A stretch of 10,799 nt of DNA from Patescibacteria group bacterium (GTDB lineage: Bacteria; Patescibacteriota; Minisyncoccia; Moranbacterales; UBA1568): contig JAUPUC010000002.1 in assembly GCA_030917745.1 (NCBI GenBank), positions 1 through 10,799 of the forward strand, written 5' to 3'. Position numbers and translations under genes: made by a program. Below, in pieces: positions 6,707 to 10,799 of the stretch. The notes beneath the pieces are model-generated. The model worked only from the letters and a program-made list of their open reading frames with translations, was not told where the DNA came from and did not search any database. Position 1 is the stretch's first letter. Every line of letters starts with the position of its first letter.

Positions 6707-7945
6707 CTATCCCTCTCTCTCTGGTAAGTCACGCTGGGTAGGATCGATGCGATACGGCTTCGGAATATAGTCCAAGTTTACATCTCGCTTCGGTGCCGGT
6801 GCCGGATGAGGAAGATTATTGACAACGGGAGAAGCTGTCTCCATTTGAACTGTTGATGCTACGGGTGGTACGAGTGATACGGGAACATCAGCCTTTCCTG
6901 ACAGAAGAGGTCCGGAATTCTTTGTTGTTTCCTGGTTGTGTGACTGAATTTCTTTTTCTACAGGTAACACGTGCTTAGAAGAGAAATGGAGTGTGCCGAG
7001 GGTTTGATTGGATGGGGAGAATTGAGCCTTGTTCAGCACATGCAAGGATCCAGTTTCGCCTAACGCTGAGTGAGATATTTCTTTTTCTGGAGTCGTAATG
7101 GACACAGCCTGTTTCTCTCTCATTTGGACTGGCATCGGCATAGGAGGCGCGGCAGGAGCAAGGGGGGCCTTCGATACCAGCGATTTCTCTTGCTCTAGTG
7201 GTGGGCTCTTCGGACTAGGAGCAGGTGGAAAAATAAGTATCTGATGCACGGTATCAATTTCTACGACCTCACGATCCTCAATAGAACGCAGGAGAATCTC
7301 AATACGTCCATGTTCTTCACTCGTCAACCTCAGTCCATTCTGAGAACGAAACAAAAATTGTCCTCGCAATATCGCATCATGATACCCTACTCCGAGTTCT
7401 TCGCGATAACACTTCAACCAGTTTATCAGTGACCCACGAACAAGCTCCGTGCTGGTCTTCAACTTAATACGGGTTTCAGTGATTGTTTGCTGCCCAAGTT
7501 GAGGATATTGTGAGAGCGCTTCAAGAAGGGTCATTCGTACCGTCACAATCTTTTCGGTCTCTCCTGCTATTCCTTCTTCCGAAGGAACAATGGTAAGAAT
7601 ATCCCTCTTGACTGCTTCGAGAATCTCATCCACACGGGAAGTGTTTTTCGAATCAAATTCCTGGCACCAAGCGGTCAATTCTAGCTGAGACTGAGCCTCG
7701 TCCCATTCCTGAAAGATAATCTTTCTCACCATGACAGAAATAAAGGCTGCGGTCGATTGGGTAAGACTGAATTTTTCGGAAAAATCTTTGAGAGCGTACG
7801 GGAGCTCATCTGAGGTAAGGAGTTTCCGAGAAAACTCCGGCATTTCACGAAAAGTTGCCCATACTAGCTGGTATGCAGAAATATCAGATGGGTCATAATC
7901 TGCGAGCAAAGGATAAAATTCATTCGGGAGTGAGGCTGGACTCAT
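6707..7945 (-). CDS. Soluble protein of unknown function in the T4SS-like operon
   Basis: 412 residues with no signal peptide and no membrane helix. Residues 1-237 are a mixed globular region. Within it, 140-230 is especially motif-like: LLEALSQYPQLG, then VRGSLINWLKCYREELG, RGQFLFRSQNGLRLTSEE and a closing EVVEID. Residues 240-390 are a Pro/Ala/Ser-rich, probably disordered linker. The last 25 residues carry a tidy NLDYIPKPYRIDP segment that could be a binding motif. I recall similar regions in Patescibacterial proteins near T4SS genes, but I cannot name a family. The gene starts 12 bases after virB6 without a Shine-Dalgarno, suggesting translational coupling, and ends 33 bases before prgI. 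A cytoplasmic adaptor or scaffold of the apparatus is a reasonable inference only. Confidence 0.85.
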   Translation of the reverse strand: MSPASLPNEFYPLLADYDPSDISAYQLVWATFREMPEFSRKLLTSDELPYALKDFSEKFSLTQSTAAFISVMVRKIIFQEWDEAQSQLELTAWCQEFDSKNTSRVDEILEAVKRDILTIVPSEEGIAGETEKIVTVRMTLLEALSQYPQLGQQTITETRIKLKTSTELVRGSLINWLKCYREELGVGYHDAILRGQFLFRSQNGLRLTSEEHGRIEILLRSIEDREVVEIDTVHQILIFPPAPSPKSPPLEQEKSLVSKAPLAPAAPPMPMPVQMREKQAVSITTPEKEISHSALGETGSLHVLNKAQFSPSNQTLGTLHFSSKHVLPVEKEIQSHNQETTKNSGPLLSGKADVPVSLVPPVASTVQMETASPVVNNLPHPAPAPKRDVNLDYIPKPYRIDPTQRDLPEREG

Positions 7946-7957
7946 ACGTGAAAACGA

Positions 7958-10114
7958 TTATGGACGGCGATTATTTTGCTGACCAATTTGGCGTAATTTC
8001 GCTCGCTGACTCTGTGCCGCAGCGGCAGATGAACTCGCATTAGGTGCTGTAGAGGAAGCGGGTGTTGCGGCAGCAGGAGTCACTGTTGGAGCTGGCACAA
8101 TACCTGCTGAATTCCATTTCGCCTGATCCGCCGCCGACATCGTCTCCATTGCTTTCTCGTAATTCTTCTTATATTTATTCGCGTAATCCTGCATATATCC
8201 CTGTAAATTGACATCTGATCCTACGGAATCATGGATGCTACTCTGTTTCGCCAAATCAGTTGCCGAAAGCTTACCGATAGTATCATTGTAAACATCCTGC
8301 CGAATTTTCGCCGCATCTGGAGTTGCTCCGGTAGCAGCAACACGAGCGGTCTCTGTCTGAATGCGATAGTCCGCGAAAGATTTGATCTGTCCCTCACTGC
8401 GCATCTTCGACGAGAAATCTTTATAGAGATTCGAGCTTTCATCAACGATGTAACTCCCATCGGCATTCGTCATTGCTTGACCATCTGCCCCGCGCTGCGC
8501 GAAAGATTCGCCATTCAATAATTCCTTGATTTTGCCAGCATCCATTTTAAAGGCTCCTGATCGAGCATTCGCGAGTAACTTGCCCGTCTCGCTTGACGCA
8601 TTTTTCCCAAGTGCTTCCAAAGCTTTCGCTGCTTTCTTCAGGTCTTCAGGATTCGAAATCGCTTTATTTTCAGACAAGGTCATTGCTGCCGCAGCCGCTC
8701 GTACTTTATCACCGCTATCCAAATTCTTCAGCAACTCAGAGTTACTGACATTTCTCTCTCTATTTTGCTTGGCTGCTTCAAGAATTTTTCGGCTCTGAAT
8801 AGTTTCCAAAGCTGATTTTCGTCCCTCAGCACCATCCCGACCTTTTCCTCGATATTCTTCTTCCAAATCCTTTCTTCTGGCTTCTCTGGACTTTGAAGAA
8901 ATCCATGTTCTATCAAACTTCTCTTTCAAACCAGATACGTATCCTCTGGTTCGTGTACCACGAGGAACAAGAGCCATCCCTGCTCCAGCAAGACCGCCAG
9001 CAGCCAACAATGACGCTTTCTTCCCCCATCCCATCATCTTGTCATTCACTTTCTTGGCTATACCCACTCCGGCTACCTTGGCGCTCAGGGCCACCGAAAT
9101 CGTCATCATAATCAAGATAATAGGAATAGCGGATTTCATCATGACCCCAAATATAGCCGTCAATCCCGCGTCACCCGCTACCGTAGATGCTTCGGTGGAT
9201 ATAGTGGTATTGTACGACCCCATAACGTTAGCAAATCGGATGGAAACGAGTAACATCAGCATCGCCGCGGGAGCAAAAACAAGATTGCCGACTAATTTTT
9301 TCCACCACTCATCGGCATAGCCACTCAAACCAGGGACGAATTTCATAAATCCAATAGGTGAAAAAATCACCAAAACCACCAAAGAAACCACTCGAATAAC
9401 AAAGAGAACAGCAAGAATAGCCAACGCCACAGCAAATAAAAACATGAAGATAATTGCTACGACAAGACGCGAAACAGTCGCGCTTGAACCCTCTGTTCCC
9501 AGAAGTAACTCTTCCATATGAGCCGCACCCAGGAGGGATTTGCTCGTAGCCTCAGACAGTGTACTCCCTCCACCTGACCCCAAGATTTGCTGAATAAAGA
9601 AATAGGTTGGGACATTAGAGACATCGATCAATACCCGAGAGAGAGGAAAACTAAAATTCACAAAGAGTGCCATCAAAATAATACTCAACAGCGTTTTTTT
9701 CGCGTTATAACTGCTCAACTGAAAAACCATTGAGAAAGCTCCGATCAACAACATCAGAATGAAAAAGATATTACAGAAATCACGGATGAACTTCCAGAGC
9801 TCATAGATCTCCGGATGATTCAAAAGTCCTGTAGGGCCAGAAATAAGATCCGCATTGACTGCGAAACCAAACAGCGCAACCGCTACTGTGACGAACCAGG
9901 TCAGCGGAGTAAAAACAAGCGTATAAAGTATCCACGATACGGCGCCCTTAATACCACTCAAGATTGCTCCAAAAAAACCCCCGCCACTATCTTCTTTTGG
10001 AGCGTCACCCGCTGCAAGACCAATATGTGGAGCCAACCAAAAAAGAGTGCACAAAAAAAACACCACTCCAAAAAATATGTATACCTTTTTGTTTCTTCCC
10101 ATAGACAATTTCAT
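7958..10114 (-). CDS. virB6: VirB6/TrbL-like polytopic membrane protein with long C-terminal extension
   Basis: 718 residues. The start is ATG 10114, with AGGG ten bases upstream; ATG 10102 is an alternative. Residues 10-35 form a signal peptide or first membrane helix with possible cleavage after A35. Membrane helices follow at about 61-86, 108-132, 140-160, 213-250 (two), 272-296, 318-350 and 366-383. The VVLVIFSPIGF stretch at 246-256, with a WWKKL segment and NLVFAPA soon after, is the VirB6/TrbL signature region. Such proteins form the inner-membrane translocation channel of T4SS. After residue 384 comes about 335 residues of charged, Ala- and Lys-rich, mostly helical sequence, ending in a Pro/Ala/Ser/Thr low-complexity tail and a basic end. 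This makes it about twice the usual VirB6 length. It appears to be the first gene of the operon, after a terminator. Family assignment is good; the role of the extension is unknown. Confidence 0.85.
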   Translation of the reverse strand: MKLSMGRNKKVYIFFGVVFFLCTLFWLAPHIGLAAGDAPKEDSGGGFFGAILSGIKGAVSWILYTLVFTPLTWFVTVAVALFGFAVNADLISGPTGLLNHPEIYELWKFIRDFCNIFFILMLLIGAFSMVFQLSSYNAKKTLLSIILMALFVNFSFPLSRVLIDVSNVPTYFFIQQILGSGGGSTLSEATSKSLLGAAHMEELLLGTEGSSATVSRLVVAIIFMFLFAVALAILAVLFVIRVVSLVVLVIFSPIGFMKFVPGLSGYADEWWKKLVGNLVFAPAAMLMLLVSIRFANVMGSYNTTISTEASTVAGDAGLTAIFGVMMKSAIPIILIMMTISVALSAKVAGVGIAKKVNDKMMGWGKKASLLAAGGLAGAGMALVPRGTRTRGYVSGLKEKFDRTWISSKSREARRKDLEEEYRGKGRDGAEGRKSALETIQSRKILEAAKQNRERNVSNSELLKNLDSGDKVRAAAAAMTLSENKAISNPEDLKKAAKALEALGKNASSETGKLLANARSGAFKMDAGKIKELLNGESFAQRGADGQAMTNADGSYIVDESSNLYKDFSSKMRSEGQIKSFADYRIQTETARVAATGATPDAAKIRQDVYNDTIGKLSATDLAKQSSIHDSVGSDVNLQGYMQDYANKYKKNYEKAMETMSAADQAKWNSAGIVPAPTVTPAAATPASSTAPNASSSAAAAQSQRAKLRQIGQQNNRRP

Positions 10115-10118
10115 TTAC

Positions 10119-10124
10119 AGTATA
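10119..10124 (-). promoter_or_regulatory. Possible -10 element before virB6
   Basis: TATACT on the minus strand lies just behind a terminator and just before virB6. The 8-mer GGTATACT is shared with the element before prgI. The -35 position falls in a T run, so it is poor. The hexamer is only four bases from ATG 10114, so transcription from it would begin near that ATG and favour the second in-frame start at 10102. The AGGG next to it could instead be the Shine-Dalgarno for 10114. Confidence 0.25.
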
Positions 10125-10138
10125 CCCTAAAAGAAATG

Positions 10139-10179
10139 AAAAAAAAAGAATACACGTGACTCAATACATCACGCGTATT
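10139..10179 (-). terminator. Rho-independent terminator of the LysM-CHAP gene
   Basis: On the minus strand, AATACGCGTGA pairs with TCACGTGTATT (11 bp with one G-U wobble) around a nine-base loop. It is followed by C and nine T (10147-10139). It lies about 50 bases after the hydrolase stop codon and 25 bases before virB6, so it marks the boundary between the two transcription units. Confidence 0.75.
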
Positions 10180-10189
10180 TTCTCTCACA

Positions 10190-10206
10190 GACAACACTTT
10201 GTTGTC
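10190..10206. repeat. 7-bp perfect inverted repeat upstream of the terminator
   Basis: GACAACA and TGTTGTC are separated by three bases (CTT). No T-tract follows in either direction, so it is not a terminator by itself. A further short hairpin, GGGCT with AGCCC at 10226-10244, overlaps the stop codon of the hydrolase gene. Together with the terminator, the 3' end of that transcript could fold into three hairpins, perhaps protecting it from exonucleases. Confidence 0.55.
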
Positions 10207-10228
10207 ATGGTTATATTGTCCGTCTGGG

Positions 10229-10799
10229 CTAATAAATAAAGCCCTTGATTGCCCTGCTCGAAGCCGAGAGAGTACGCCGACTCATTTTTCCCCACCGAAC
10301 ATAATTCATCTCGCTCACGGTAATCGTGTCGCCATTCACCTTTTCCACCAGAGCGACATGTCCATAATACCGGTTTTCAGTGGTCACCATGATAGCTCCT
10401 GGCCGAGGACTTCTTCCTGTCTTGTACCCCAATGATTTTGCATTATACAGCCAAGTTCCCGCGTTCCCTCCCCAAGGAACATAGCGCTTCTGCGAAACAT
10501 ACCAAGTACACCATCCATACGGAAACCGATGTCCTGTTCCCGCACGTCCATCCAGTGTTCGGTATCCTGAAATATCCGTTGCGGTACCACCACCCGTGGT
10601 GGCATATTGCCTCCGAGCAAGACTTCCCGCATTCGCAGTTGCACTTGGTGAAATAGGCTCATCCTTCTGACCATCCGGAATAATCAGTGAGTCTCCAACC
10701 GCAATCTCACCATTCGCTGGCAAACTATTAAATGAAATAATCTTCTCTTTCTCTGCCTTATATTTTGATGCGATTGACTCCAAAGTATCTCCTTGTCTT
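10229..10799 (-). CDS. LysM-CHAP cell-wall hydrolase, 5' end outside window
   Basis: The frame is open to the right edge, and 189 residues are visible. The TTG at 10783 is not the start: codons before it read RQGDT, giving the classic LysM opening GDTLESIASKY, with the domain closing at VGDSLIIPDG. LysM binds peptidoglycan glycan strands. A Ser/Thr/Gly-rich linker follows, then a CHAP amidase/endopeptidase domain with catalytic Cys at codon 10510 (PYGWCTWY), His at 10360 (GHVALVE) and the SEMNY segment with Glu and Asn near 10312-10304. All key residues are intact. A signal peptide and perhaps further LysM repeats should lie beyond the edge. Next to T4SS genes it could act as the VirB1-like wall-opening enzyme. 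The terminator behind it says it is transcribed separately, so a general cell-wall role is also possible. Confidence 0.93.
   Translation of the reverse strand, partial: RQGDTLESIASKYKAEKEKIISFNSLPANGEIAVGDSLIIPDGQKDEPISPSATANAGSLARRQYATTGGGTATDISGYRTLDGRAGTGHRFPYGWCTWYVSQKRYVPWGGNAGTWLYNAKSLGYKTGRSPRPGAIMVTTENRYYGHVALVEKVNGDTITVSEMNYVRWGKMSRRTLSASSRAIKGFIY

Noticed and set aside
8728..9320. Several 60-90-codon frames on both strands within the virB6 coding region
   Set aside because: All are shadows in other frames, low in domain content and without ribosome sites; the 718-codon frame explains the region.
10781..10783. TTG at 10783 as the start of the LysM-CHAP gene
   Set aside because: Upstream in-frame codons encode the first residues of the LysM domain, so the gene must begin outside the window.

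Overview
The window most likely comes from a member of the Candidate Phyla Radiation (Patescibacteria, Parcubacteria-like). This is inferred from recognisable protein families, not from a database match. The pointers are a compact single-strand gene cluster with very short spacers, a minimal type IV secretion (T4SS)-like set (PrgI, a VirB4 in two pieces, VirB6/TrbL), lineage-specific unknown proteins and a very large secreted cysteine-containing protein. UGA is used as a real stop (end of the gene at 3104-3595), which argues against the UGA=Gly code of Gracilibacteria and Absconditabacteria. Base composition looks moderate and fairly even. I saw no tRNA, rRNA, CRISPR, transposase or phage gene.

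All nine genes lie on the minus strand, so transcription runs from high to low coordinates. At the right edge is the 3' part of a LysM-CHAP cell-wall hydrolase gene (10229-10799), whose 5' end lies outside the window. Behind it is a 114-base spacer with two hairpins; the second, with its T-tract, looks like a Rho-independent terminator. A new unit then starts: virB6-like polytopic membrane protein (7958-10114), a 412-residue soluble protein of unknown function (6707-7945), prgI (6254-6673), a VirB4/TraC N-terminal-domain protein (5513-6220), the VirB4 ATPase (3632-5485), a 163-residue membrane protein (3104-3595), a CPBP-family membrane protein whose catalytic motifs are all altered (2373-3029), and an exported protein of at least 785 residues (2355 to beyond base 1). 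Spacers inside this unit are 12-74 bases, consistent with one operon. No stretch over 300 bases lacks a gene.

Read together: VirB4 supplies ATP-driven force, VirB6 and PrgI form the inner-membrane channel or platform, and the CHAP hydrolase could open the peptidoglycan. The unknown soluble and membrane proteins would be accessory parts, and the large secreted protein is a candidate surface or extracellular component or substrate. No relaxase, VirD4 coupling protein, VirB8, VirB11 or obvious VirB2 pilin is visible, so the locus looks more like a dedicated surface, DNA-uptake, protein-export or host-contact apparatus than a conjugative element. That functional reading is inference. The most interesting parts are the large secreted protein with calcium-loop motifs and a cysteine-dense module, the altered CPBP protein, the unknown 412-residue protein, and the VirB4 encoded as two polypeptides.
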